64,000 nucleotides of DNA from Acanthaster planci. Its lineage: Eukaryota > Echinodermata > Asteroidea > Valvatida > Acanthasteridae. Within the stretch, counting starts at the first letter, position 1. Each line of letters begins with the position of its first letter. Positions 12,701 to 27,000 of this stretch are shown piece by piece. The notes beneath the pieces are model-generated. The model worked only from the letters and a program-made list of their open reading frames with translations. It did not search any database and was not told where the DNA came from. The DNA lies in contig NW_019091376.1 in the NCBI RefSeq assembly GCF_001949145.1, positions 573,888 to 637,887 on the forward strand, read 5' to 3'. A program made the position numbers and the translations under genes.

Positions 12701-15700
12701 CACGTGTACATGTACTTTCACCTTTAAGAATGCAAGCAAATATCCAAACTGTTACTACATGTACAGTTGATTATCCCTTCAGCTGACAATAACAAGAATA
12801 TTCACAGAAAATGTGAATCAACTGTAGAACAAAGAAACCACAGTATATCACAAGAAAGATTCCACAAATAATACAGTACAAATCATTTGCAAGGAAGCCA
12901 ACTTACACTGAACATCTTTAATATATGATAGCAATATACAATTAACTCACTAAGCCTGCAAACAAGTGTGTGTTCACAGAACTGCTTCTGGTTACAGCGT
13001 GAAGGTGGTTACACCATGGAGGAGGTTACACTGAAGATATTCACTCTCCAACAACTGCAAGTCGAAATGATAACCCTGGCCAACAACTCTGTATTTGTGG
13101 AGATGAATGCGCAGCCCACCCACACTCAAGCCTCACTGACCATATTTTGCTCTATGATTATATACAGGGAAGCTTGCAAGATGACTACACAAACACAAAG
13201 CATGCAGCATAAAAGAAAAAAAGTGACAGGTGATCAATGTCCTTGTGTTGCACTAGTACTGCCTGGTACAGTCAGGCACTGGCATTAGCTGCACAACAGT
13301 GAACAATTTACAGGGCCTAATATGTAAACATGGTCAGGGATGAAACCAGGGACCACTTACACTAATAAGCTCTGAAATTTAAGCAATGAGGAAACCTGAT
13401 TGTATGTAAAACACAGTGGACTAGTGGATAGGCATTCGTCACGTTCAGGGGACAAGGTCTTTTGTTAAGAAAACTTGAACCGAGTTGTGGGGACATTTCT
13501 GAGTCCGCAGAACATTTTCGGTCCCTACAAAATAGGCAAAATATCGAGTGTCTGATGTACATGTATGATATAAACAAATATGGTGCGGCAGTGGGCATTC
13601 TGTATCCACACTGTCACACTGAAATTAAAGCAGGAAATCCTGCTACTGCATACGGTAACATGAATGATGTATTACACATACATGTATGTTAGTACATGTA
13701 CCTCTCGGACCATGATACATGTATGCATACATGTAAACATGTACATCTACAATGTACAATGTACCTCAAGGCTCAAACCACCTTGAACGATTGCAGTGAA
13801 TATACTGGGATCCACACCACACTATGGCGCAGTATTGTAAAATTACACACTGTCCATGTACTTGTACCACTGCTAGAAATAATAAAGTGATCAAACCTTG
13901 GACTTGCAGTACACGGCCAACTGATGTGTGAAATAAGTTACCACGGTCTGACGGAGTGATGGGACTTCAAAAAAAGCAAAGCTGATCAATTGAAGACACT
14001 CTGTGCTTGGTACATGTGCATGTACTACCACGGTGTTGACACCTGCTATGGTGTCCGGCAGTGCTTGTTTGAGCCCAGCAACCCCTAGTTCCGCATACTT
14101 TGTAACTTGACAGTTGCCAAGATTGAATGAACAACCACAAGAGGAAGGAAAACTGAGCTACATGTACAGTACACATGTACACAAATGACAAACCACAGGT
14201 CTCTGGTGACTGTTTTTGCGAACCGAAGGTCAAATTTGTCACTATCATGATGGCAAGGTTATGGGGAAGTATCTTATTCTGGGAAAAGCAATTTCATTGT
14301 TAAATCAAGCCACCAAATACTGTATGTACATGTGTACTATGTAAATCCCAAAACTGTTATGATGGAACTACAAAGCACTTGTATTACTGGTATGTACCGG
14401 AATGGAAGAACATTGCATCCTTTAAGAAATGAAATGCATGAATGAAAGGCTTTTTCTAATCACATCAAAAACCTGAGACAAGAAGAGTCAATGGAGCCAT
14501 TCTTATTATGCCAGGGTGATTTCTATGTAGATCTTCATGAGATACATCTACATGTATCATACAAATGCAGTGACTATTCTAATTTCTATTTTGCTATGTG
14601 TTTTGCAACAGCATTCAAAGTACAAATGTATCATCAAAGTGCCCGGTAATGGACCAGGCCTATTGCACATGTACATATGTGTTCTTCATGGTCATGATGG
14701 TTTATGCAGAATTTTATCAGTGAATAAACACTCAGCATACCTTATTTAAATCAAAAAAACTTTCCTTGAAGGTTGTATATTCAGAATGAACAAAAGCAGC
14801 TAGGGGATTATCCCAAAAATTTCCACACATCATACAGGCACAAGAATTGACTATCGGTTTTTATTTGACGACAGAATTACGACACAGCAACCCCAACTGT
14901 ACAGGTGACAATACCAGACATTATAAATCAAAGTGCACACATCAAGAAAGCTAAAAAGTGGAGATCACTGAAAGTGTTGAAAGCGGAGCAAACATCGGCT
15001 GGAAGCTCTGGGATTATCAAGTGTGCAAACTAATAACCAATACGGGAAGACCCAAGCCTTAAATACCATCAGTCTGTTTACATACGGCACAACTTATCGA
15101 AGAGGTTAATAAAATCACGACAACATGTACATCAATAACTTTTATAAGAAAAACCACAGGTAATTTGTCCTTCAATGCATACATGTACCGGTACATAGCA
15201 TGAGTGTTTCCTGTTCTCTCATTTTTAAACCAACAATGCCAACTTTATCATGCTTAACCATGAAACAAGGATGTACTGTACAGTGTACTAACTTCCTATT
15301 TCACACGTTTGTAAAAACTCACTTCACTTTCCAAGTTATTCTAGCCAACCTCCCCCCCTTCCATGATGAATTAAGGATCAGAACTTGCACAGAACCTATC
15401 ATTAGCCAACCTCATATGCAAAGACACATTCTTGACACAGTTCTCCTATCAGTCAAAACCAGTCAAATTTCTCATATGTGTCTGTGTACTGGGGGAAATC
15501 AAGTGGAAGGAATTTTTGACTGTAGTTTTGACGGTTACAGCAAAAGGAAGGAGCTAGTGCCATTACAGGTACATGTATCTTCTCATTGCTGGAACCAAAT
15601 TCCTTGAGGCATTTGCACAAACACCTTTCTACATCATCAATTCTTGCATTATTGATCAACTTGAAATCCATTGCTGCACAAACCATTGAGAAAGACACAG

Positions 15701-18018
15701 TGCAAGACTTCTGTATGTTGTGACCAAAGCCATTTTCCTGTGAATCAAGTCACTTGTCATTTTCCTCAAGTGAACTCACGTCACAAGTCAATTTTCTCAA
15801 GTTCTCAATTCATTGTTCACACCAGTCTGATGTCATACTTAGCATGCTACTTGTAACTTGATTGGACATCCAATTACTGATGATGTGACCCATGCTATTT
15901 TGCAAAACAAAGGCTTGGCCTGTCTGCCTATCTTCTTCCATCGCAGTATGCTCACATTTCCAAGAAAAAGTCAGTAGGCTATACTGTACACTGTAGTAAA
16001 CAACGGAAAGTTTGGTTTTGCACAAGAAATACATTTTTCAACTGTTTACTATACACGCAATTCTCAAGTCAAGGAAAATTGTGACTCAAGTCCACGCTAG
16101 CAATTCAAGTCAGCAGGTCGACAACACTATTAATGAAGTTCTGCATCAACTGCACGATTACATGTACATGTGCAAGTTGACAAAATCATCCCAGCACAAC
16201 TGCCCAATCCTGCGTTCAGAAATTGGTCCTTGGCGCAAACTGTGTGCAGTACAGTGCAATCAACCATGAATCAACTGAGTGACAGCACAAACTCATCATC
16301 AGCACATCAACCAATATCTGAACTTGCTTATTGTACATGCTGTGCCTTCATACGCGTTATTATGGCAATCGTTAAGTTTGAACTTTTTAACTGCCAGATA
16401 TGGCAAGAATTTTACATTCTGTTTATATTCTTTATAAAATTATTAAAAAAGATGTAACAATATTCATTTTAAACTTCACACTGGTGAGCAGGTACATGTA
16501 AGGCTGCAATAGTAGACTAATTTTTGACAGAAAATTACTATAAAAAACTTCCTGATACCAGTAAGGGAAAGAAAGAAATTTTGGATCCTGAAGCCACTTT
16601 TCCTTCCTTCGTGTCACACAAAATTACGCTGGCCCATACATTTAACGTTAAAATTTTTGTAACATAATTATCTGAAGCTGAAACTTGTTTCCAAGTTTTG
16701 CTCAAAAATACTTTTAAAAGGCTATCCCATCTGTTTTCTGTCCTGTAGCCTTTTAGGGCATGGGGATATACATGTATACCCCTCCCACCATTTGAGGGGG
16801 GGATGTGCTATTGAGTCATCCCCCACTTCTTTTGTGATGAGCAAAAAAATTTAAGTGGTTGTAAAGAATTTTAAGGATTTCCCAACGACTAAAATGTTTG
16901 CAATATTACTGAAGGGGAAACAGTTTTCTAAAGCCATAAATATACCATTCTGAAATGTCTGATGCAAGATTCTACATGAATTTGATATAAATTACAGATG
17001 TACATCTTTATCATGAACAGTGCCCCTGTAGCTCCCCCCCCCCACCTTTTCAAATTTCCATTGCTAGGTAGCCATTCACTGCACTGACTTACCTGGTTAA
17101 CTGATTTACACCACTGTTTTCAACAAAGGGCACAACTTTTTTGGGCCTGAAATACATACATGTCAAGTACTAGTCAAGCACAGAACCACCATCTTACATG
17201 TACCATGACCACTTATCCGACTCCCATTAATGCATTATTGGATGGAGGCGATTCGTAGACTCCAATTTGCCTCATTACCAAATGGTATGTTATTTGTCAT
17301 GTTTGTAGGCCTAATCGTCGTAGGCCTACTAGTAGAGTCTACGACTGAGTATGACCATGACGACCAAGTATGATTTATACAATCTGACAATATTCACCTA
17401 AACATTAGTCATATTCATCAAAGCATGGATGAAGGCATAATGAAAAATGGGGGTAACTGCAGTGTGAGTGCAGTATAAACGTGGACATACAACGCGACGT
17501 AAGTATGCAAAAAGTTAAACTTCAGGCTTAACGTTACAACTTACATTTAACAAGACTTTGACAGGCTCGGCTGATTTCCATGCACGCAGGTCCGGCTCTG
17601 TCTTAAAATGTGACGGTACGTTGTGCTGTGATCATAGCCTGGCTTAAAGCGACTTGCGATACTAGTTATCACCACTCCATTAGAAATACGCAGAGACACG
17701 CAGACCTAGCCGTAGCTCTGGAAGCTCGTTTCGGACACGGCCTGGGACCATGTTCGCCCAGAAACCAGACATGACCACCATAATATGCTTAATCAAAATG
17801 AGTATGGTAACCCAGGCGTACAGGCGCTAGGCATTGCACGAAATTGCGGGACGTACTGTACATGTGTACGTCTATAATCTGTGTGCACGTACGTAATAAC
17901 GGTAATCCAGCAGCTTGTGAAAACAGGTGCAAATGAAACATGTGAAAACAGTATAACGTTTGGGTTGAATAGGAAATTAGGAATACGTATTTGTTGCCAG
18001 GCTTCCACAAAACTGACG
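9794..18018. other. Intergenic region between divergent CD109-like and CTU2 genes
   Basis: This 8.2 kb stretch holds no gene I can identify. It is AT-rich and dense in ACATGTAC-type palindromic words. The two flanking genes point away from each other, so both promoters and any 5' UTR exons must lie here. I could not place either start site. Two short stretches look codon-structured: 10425-10580 on the minus strand, and 13000-13125 on the plus strand after a TTACAG acceptor-like site (TMEEVTLKIFTLQQLQVEM). Neither matches a family I know, and both could be chance. Confidence 0.5.
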
Positions 18019-21000
18019 ATGTGTCAAGTGGATGACGAAGGAATATCCGTTTTGGAGAAGAAACCAAGTTTGGGGTAGGCAAGGCTAACCAGCATGACCA
18101 GCTTACAATACAACACTAACAACCACGACAACCCAATTATTGAATTAACAAAACATGGTGGAAAGACTTCGGATGCCACTGCACTTGACTCCTAATGCAT
18201 ATGGCATATAACATCACGCTAGAGGGCATTTCTTTCTTCCTTCAGGATAGGCTCGAGTAAACCTTTTGTGCATTCATTGTAATTAAATTGAAATAGCAAA
18301 GATTAGCCTCTGACTCCGCCTTAACGCAAGGGGTCTTGTACACACCCAAATCTAGGCTATGATGTACATGTAGGCTGAAAGACTGGTCTTAAAATTTGAA
18401 GCGTTTTCTCAGTAAACGACTTGGTATTTTCCCTCCTAAATTAACATTTCCTGGACATGTTTTTGCTTTCTGATTGGGAATAATTACTGGCGTCTGTATA
18501 CATGGTAGGCCTATATGGAACTCTTTCCGCATGCCCACATGGCTAACAACGTGTGTTCTGTTTATGGCCAAAGAAAGCTTAGCATTAGGCCTAAGCATTC
18601 CTAGCCCAGTGGAATCCCTGACCATACTTTAACTACGTTACAGCATCACAGGGAGTCCACAAAATGAATGGACCAAAACGGGGCAACAAAGTTCGGAGAG
18701 AATTCCATATACATGTAGGCCCTAGGGCCAGACCTACAGACGCCACTAATTTCTCCCTGTTGTGACCTATTAGTAAAGCATTAAAATGTTCTAACATACC
18801 TAAAAAGCTGTGGAAATGTTGGCATGATGATTATGACACTCACTTAGAAAACACTTGGCATATTTCAAACCAGTCGTATAGGATTTGTGTACAGGGTGTC
18901 ATTTTGTCGGGGGGCATCCGTGTGTGGAATTCTTTCCCAAAATCTAATAAGAAGTATTCTCACTACTTTCACTTTTCAATGACACCAGTTCTACATCTCT
19001 GCATAAATCGTATCGTGGAGGAAGAAAAACAGAACATACCTGTGGACCTCTGCGTTTATGGGATTGGGGACGGGGAGTTAAGAAATTCCACACACCACTA
19101 CAGATGACACAATGAGGAAAATAAACTCAGAAATAATGTTAATGTGTCATTGTTGTAGACTGCTCTTGTTTTCGAGTTCATACAGCACGTGTCACGTTTA
19201 CTGCATGCATACATGTACATGTACACCACCAGGAACGTGCATACGCATAACCTTGTGGTTAGATTGTGGCACCTGTGATGTTTGTATGAAATGCAAATCG
19301 GGTTTTATTTTAACACCCTGTTTAGGAAAGGAGTTTTTTTTGGGGGGGGGGTTTTGCCTGCCCAGGTTTGCATTTTAAGTGTCAAGTTCTCACAACCTAC
19401 CAGTGTTTTAAGATCATGTTATATTCATGGTCATGACATTTCTTTTTGTTACAGGGTTAACCCAAGAGATTGTATGAAATGTGGAGAGAAAGCTGTGGTA
19501 ATCGCAAGGATCAAGGATCCATTTTGCAGGTACATGTACTTCAGGCTAGCATAGTTACAGAGAAGAGGATAGGATTACAAACTGATGAGAGAGCTTAGTA
19601 CGCTATCAATTCATACAGTTTGAGTCTAGGGACTATGCAGAGGATGATGAGATTCATTTTCCCAGTTCTGTCTTCCAAATCTAATTACATAGCCTCTGTT
19701 TTTAATCTCTTTATATCTTTTTATGTGAAGTTTACATTTGCTTGACGCTTCCTGGCGTCTTTTTCTTTATCACTTTTTTGTACCTTGTCCAAAGTTTTTG
19801 AGATCATAATGCGACCCATCCGTTCAAGTCAAAAGTGTTCGGGATGTAATCTCCCCCCAGTTCCATATCCTTGTGTTCTGTTGATTTGTAGCTTATATCT
19901 ATAAACTAGTCACAGTTATTAAGACCAGTCTATTGAGGCTCAACATTTGTATCTACCGTATGTTGTCCACCTATTACATCTCCAGCCACATTTGACCTGG
20001 AGTCAACCCATGAACAGTCACCCCTCTGCCCCATCCTCTCCTTCCCCATACACCTCATGATCAAGAAAAGTGGGTTAAAACACTTAGCAAATAATATAGA
20101 TTTGTGCTCTTTTTTTTGTGTTTTTTTTTTTGCAGGTCCTGTTTTTTAAACTACTTTACACACAGGTTCCGAGCAACATTTGGGAAAGCGAAGGTCATAC
20201 GAGATGGAGATAAGGTATGTGTGTCAGTACATACAAAGGAATGAACACAGTCTGTGTTGAGAGAAGCTGCACGACCTTACACAAGTACATGTACATGTAT
20301 CAGTGTCAGGCACAATCGTGTTGCACTGTCAGTCCATCCTGTATGAAATCCTGGTCTTCACTTCCCTTTTTCAAAACGGTCTTCCACGACCCGTGCATGA
20401 GAAAGAAAAGATGTATCCACAAATCATGCAGTAAGATCGACAAATTGCTCAAAGGTTGAGCAATCATGATGATCCACCAGTCGCACCCAACATCAGATCA
20501 AAAAAGTGCATGGCACGAAGATAAATAAGAATGTGTATTTAAAATGGATGCTGTCATTGACTTCTCAAGTCTCCTGCCATGTCTAACTTACTTGGGTTGT
20601 GGCTGGAATTACCGTGTGTTCCTGTGGCCAGTGGCTTCAGAGATATTTTCCATAGACATGTCCATTATTCTGCCCATCTGGTGAAGCCTTTCCTCTTCAT
20701 TCGCAGGTCTTGCTGGCTTTTTCTGGCGGTCAGTGCTCAAGTGCGATGGTCAGCCTTGTGAAAAGGGTAAGGGGGTCATGGGTCACAAGTCACATTGAGG
20801 AATATTCATCTGGGCCCAATTTCACGGCGCTGCTTATCGCAAGCGAAAAGCCGGCGCTTACCAAAGCAGAAAATTCTGTGGTTACGGCAAACATATTTCA
20901 AGGGTTAGCACGGAATTCTGGCTTGTGTGCATGTGTACATCCTGTAACTAAGGATTCTGTGCTTCAGAGGTTAGCGCAGAATGGAGATCCTAAGTGCGGA

Positions 21001-24000
21001 ATTCTGCAGTAAGCAGCGACACAGAAATTGGGCCCATATAGCATCCAAGAAAGTCAGGGGCAGGAAGATCGGTGCTGCTTACAGTCGGCTTCCTTGATAA
21101 AAACCCCATTGATTAAAGACCTGCAGTGTGCATCTTGTAAATGTGGGATTGACAAAATGTAGGAGAAGAGGTAAAAATGGATGTCAGTGTCATGACTGAT
21201 AGCCCATCCCTGAACATGCCGTGTGCAAAAAGATTCTACATGATTCACAGGGCACCTCAAAGGTCAGGGGAATGAATCACCAGAAACACACTAGGCTTAC
21301 ATTTACATTTACATTCTGGTTATACATGTATTTACATCAATTTCCTCACCAAAATGGTGGTGCTGTCCGAGAAATGGTATTTCTTCAAAGTTAGTCTTAA
21401 AAAAAATGATCCCTTATAACCCAGAAAGTACACAGTATCGACTCGGCTTATAAGACACTTAACTTCCATTGCACCTTCTTTATGTTATAGGGGCAGTCCA
21501 CATGATTCTTGGCATCAAAACATAAGTTACTTAATACAGGTTACTCCATCAACTTTCAAAGCACTCTGTTGTTTTTTTAAAACCTCTTCTCTTTAACACC
21601 TGTAATACTAAGATAAACACTTTATTGTTTACATGTAGGTAACAATTTTTCTTGAATTTTCTGTTAAATACATGTTTATTTTTGTAGGGGCTTGATCAAA
21701 GTACACACAAGAAACTACGATTCATACCAGCTCTGATCTACATTGATGGTGAGTGATCAGTCTTGGTGTTGGTCATGGAAAGATTGTGTAAACTTCATCA
21801 ACATAAAGGGCCCAAATCGTTGAAATACAGTAGAAAAGGAATTGTATTTTTCATTCTTACTCACTTATATGTTATCAAGAGAGTATGGTAGCCCAGAAGG
21901 GACCTTACAGATCGTCAATATTTATGTCAATTTTTGCAACCATTTTTACAACCCACTCTCCAGTCGCAAAAGTTGACGCCAATATTCACTACCAAATTCA
22001 CAGCTCACTCTGTGGTCGAGAATATTGCCGTCAATATTCACAACTAAATTCACGACTTACTCCCTGGTCACAAATATTGACGTCAATATTTTTGACCAAA
22101 ATTCATGACTCGTATCTCCCTTCGCAAATGTTGCTGCAAATTTTTGTCAGCAAGCCAGGTTAAGAGAGAAGTTGCTCAGCTATAGACTTCGACTTCAGAT
22201 CAAGCCGAAAAATAATGGTCATTGCGCGTGCGCGTGAACACTTCATTTCCACTGAGCAGCAATATTTGCGACCGGAGATACAATGAGTGAATTGTGAATT
22301 TTGTCCCAAATATTGACTTTAAATTCTCAACTGAAGAGCGAGTCGTGAATTTAGTCGCAAATATTGACAGCAGTATTCGTTACCAGAGAGCGAGTTGTGA
22401 ATGTGGTCGTGAAAATTGGTGTCAGTATTCATAACTGAAGAGTGGGGCATAAATTTGGTTGCAAATATTGACGCCAATATTGATGATTGGTAATGTTCCT
22501 CTAGGGCCACCATAAGAGACCAATTTCATTCATCAAAAAGAAAAATAATAATTTCACACATAACGAAAAATGGGTGGTTCACACATTTTCTGTTTAACTA
22601 GTCCCCATTTTTTTCAGAGGGGTTAGTGACTGGCCAATCCAAGGAGGACCGGGCAACGACATGTCAGAGGATCAGTCATATGATGAGAGAGACAGGTTTC
22701 CCATGGTTCATTGCTACTTTGGAAGAGGTACAAGATATGCTGAAAACTTCTGCATATCAGTTCTGAAACTTCCCGCTAATCACAATAATATTAAACATCA
22801 ATATTGAAAATTTCCAGCTAAATCAAATTGGTCTGAAGCAATTTGTCACACCTGAGTGAAGGTTGCCTTATCATTTTTCAAACCTAGTCGCTTGTCATTA
22901 GAAGCATGCAAATGTCACCCCACTTGGTTTGGTTTGTTTGAAGGCAGGGAATTGAGTTGGCAGAGGAGTTCAAGCTCGGTAGTAATAAGAATCTTTTTAT
23001 AACTTATTTCTGCTGTTTTACAAGTAATGGCGGTTGTTACATTTTCTTCATAATTTGTTAAAGTACATGTAATGTTGTAATGCAGTCTCCATAAATTTTC
23101 AAATTTCTGTATCACAGTTTTTCAAAACTCAAATTAAAAAAAGTTAATACAGTCAGTGATAACCCCATTGTCTTCATTTCCCAGGCGCTAGGAATTCCAG
23201 CCCAAACCACAGTTCAAATGAAGAGCCCTGATGCCTGTCAAGCAGGGGCCAGTTTCCATGGCAACCAAGACCTCAGTGCAGATGAGCTGGCCGGTAAGCT
23301 GGAAGAGATTTGCCTGGAGACGGATTGTACTCAAGAGTGCAAGGACTTGCTAGCATCAGTAACGTCCTTGACTGCCAAGCAGGATCTCGTCAGTAATCTA
23401 AGGTAGGTACCATCAAAAGATGCAGGTTGAAATGTCTTAGGTGTTTACCATGATTTGATTTGCTGAGGAATATTTTACAATCATGGCTTTATATAATAAG
23501 ACAATCTTTGAAATTTATCATTGTCCCAACAAGTGGTGGACGGTACAGATTGCCCCCTCCCCCCGTCCTCCATGATCCCAGCTGCCTGTGACTAGTCCTT
23601 TTGAACCTTGAATCTGCAAAAGTCTGATTCCTTCCAACAAAAGGTGTTATGGTCATTTGAACTTCGCAATCGCATGTGTGGTGGCGTGTACATTGAGCAC
23701 ATGTCATTGGGGAAAATGCCAACATTTCTGGCCTACCCATCTTGGTAAGGTGGATATTATGCTCAAACTGTATGCCTGATTGCCTCAAAGTTGATGTCAG
23801 AATTACAGTAACATGTCCATAGTACAATCTCCCGAAGGTTTGGCACAATGAAAAATTTCTTTCCAACAATATTGAAGAAAATGGGGCGATGGAATGTGAT
23901 CCCTCTGCTGTTTTAGGATTAATTTAAATGAACATTTTCAGTGACAGTGCCTTACCTCATTACTCATTGGCCTAGGCACCGTCTACTCATACACAAAGCT

Positions 24001-27000
24001 CGTCAGCTGGGCTACCACAAAGTGGCTGTTGGAGACAGCGGGACCAGGCTATCATCAGGAATTCTGTCCAGCCTAGCAAAGGGGAAAGGTGCGGCCATAC
24101 CAGTTGCTATGGCATTTGTGGATGACAGATGCAGTGACGTAACATTCCTTAGACCGATGAGGTAAGATTATTTGAAATGTCTTCAAAAGAGTCTGCTATG
24201 ATTTTGAAGTTCTTCCAAACATTTGTGAGAGGTAAAATTGAAAAAAATTGCGTGTACATGTATGAATCAAGTGATTCAAGTGGTCTATAGAGTGATGAAT
24301 ATTCATAAACTGTTGCCTTATCTGACGGGTGAGATTTGTGATGTTTTTTCCTGTTTTGGGGATTTTTCATCAGGATCTTCTTGGTTTTTGGATTTTTCAA
24401 ACAATTGAGGAAATGTTGAGATCTCCATTTAAGTTTTTTTATGATAAAAATGGATACATAACACAAAAATGGGTATATGAAGGGTTATCTTAGGGCAAAC
24501 ACAAGACCCTATGCCGCTGTAGGGCCCTCAGAACCTCTGGTGTTATTTTATGGATATTTCATTTTCATCCATAAAGTAGAGCTGATACTTTGCCAATCAG
24601 TGTTGTAGTCAAGACCACTTAAGACCTTCAAAAGACCAACACAAGACCTCCAAGCTGAGTTCAAGCCACAAGCTATTCAAATGAACTGCAACAAAAGCAT
24701 TCCTTTGTCATTGTTCACCCTGTTGCTTGTGACTGGTCTTGTGCATGGTCTTGTGATGGTCTCAATTACAGGACTGTTGTCAATAATACTAGTTTCAACA
24801 AGGAGATACGGATTTAAGAAAAATACCTATATTAGTACAGAAAAGGACATAGATAAATGTAATGTGCCAACTTGCATGGTACCTGTTTGTAACATTTGTC
24901 CCTCTTTGGCATCTGATACACACCTTTTTTCACCATGCTAGGGAGTTCACTTCTAAGGAGATAGCGGTGTACAATGCCCTGTTCAATGTTGACTCCCTGT
25001 TCCAGCCAACTTTGTCAACCATGGCCGGGGAGTATGCCAGCATTGACACACTGACTGAGACATTTGTCAATGACCTCCAAACCAACTTCCCTTCCACAGT
25101 CAGCACTGTATTCAGGTAATCAAATGGTTCCAAACACATCCAGTTACTGGCATTAACAGTTCCTGTGTTGATTAAGAGGGTTTTTCCATTTTTTTCCTTC
25201 CCTCTTAAATTCTTCTTTCCTTACTTCTTTCCCAAGTTAGACTACATGTAATTTTTTTTCCATCTGCATAGAGAAGGTACTCCGTGCTTTGTTGCAGATC
25301 TCCAAGTTTGCAAAAACTGTTGTACACTTTCCAGCTGGATTATATACACGTATTGAAGTTATAGAAATTTGGCTTAATTATACTCCATGAGAATAATTTC
25401 AAACTCCTTTCTGTCAATTAATGAAAATGGTGTAGACCTCATACTGTTATAAAGCTATTGCATTCAGTTGCCCCCGTTCTGATTTCCTTAAATTTATGTG
25501 AATTATTGGCAAATTTAAGTTTAGTGGTATGGTTTTTAGCAAAGGAGTTCTTTTTCCTCTTTTAATTAGGACAGGAGAGAAGATGTGCTCTGCAGAATCA
25601 GATGACCCCGAAGCAGTGAAGCGATGCAGTCTGTGTATGGTAAGTTACAATGTTGATATGATCTCCATAGACTATACCAGGCACGAAATGGGACAGAGGG
25701 GTACCCCCCCCAATAAGTCCAATCCCTATACATACTTCAGCCTTTTATTACTTAACACATCCCCCTAGATGTCTGAAAAGAATTCCTGAGATACCAGCAT
25801 AACAGTGACCAACACTTAAGCGGGGGAGGTTCTCTCTGTCCCAAGGTTTGCATCAAATGTGATAGACCTGCATCGTACATAAGATCAAATCCCCCCCCCC
25901 ATAGTGACAAATGGAAAGGCAGGGATGAAAAACATCACATTGGCATGTGTTAGTATGGGAACTGTGAATGAACCTAACAACAAAATGCAGTGTTTGATTG
26001 GATTGAAACCTTGCAAATGTGCTCATAATGAATGTCTTCACATGCACACTCCAAACAGATTAGACATCGCAAGCTTAAGGGTGGACTGTGTAAGATGGTC
26101 TGACAGGTCCCAGCTCTTTTTTGGTTAATTGCAATTCTCACCAAAGTTTGACCTTACCAAACCCATTAGGTCTTGAAACAAGTACACGCGCTCAGAGAAG
26201 CATAGCAGGAAACGGGAACAGGTCTCAACGTGGTATTGAGTCGAATGGAGTTCAAACGGGGCCCCCCGTGATTTTTTTTTTGGCCATCACAGTCAGTTCT
26301 CGACACAGCTGTGGGGAAGTCGTCCGCTCTACATGCCACACGATTCTCCTTGCAGTTATCAAGGAAGGAGCACAGTTCTACCGGTGACAACTCTTGCAAG
26401 TCAGTCAGCCTAAATGATGCAACCTGTACCAGTTCCTCTTCACGACAGTGTTGTGGACAGGGCGATGGGAGTTGCCATAGTAACCAGAAGAAAAGGTTAT
26501 ACATAGAGAGATATTTGCGATAGTATTTTCATTCTCAACAAGAGAACAGGTTTAAGCTGTTACCATCATTGGATTTTCTTGTAAGACTGAATATTTTTGT
26601 ATTTCCAGCGTTTCTGCCGAGAGTCTAAATGAGACACTTTGCTACGGTTGTCAGGTGACAGTTAGGGAAGTGGTAAGTTGCGACCAGCACATCTTCCAAT
26701 TGAACTTTACCCTAAACAGCTTGTATGCCCCTGGCAGGCACGTTGGTGTGGTTTTGGCTATTTTCATTTGTACCCAGCCAATACCGTAGCTGTCAGGACA
26801 TTATGAGTTCAACCCAAGTAAGCTTATGATTTTATTTCTCACAAGTTCTCATAAAGGACTGAGCACGAAATGGTCATTATATTACAACTGGCAAAAGGCA
26901 AGTCAAATATTCCCAAACCAATGCAAAACAGTTCCATACCTGCCAACCGTTCCGATTTAATCAGAATTGTCCCGATTTTTAAGTTTACTGACCGCAAAAA

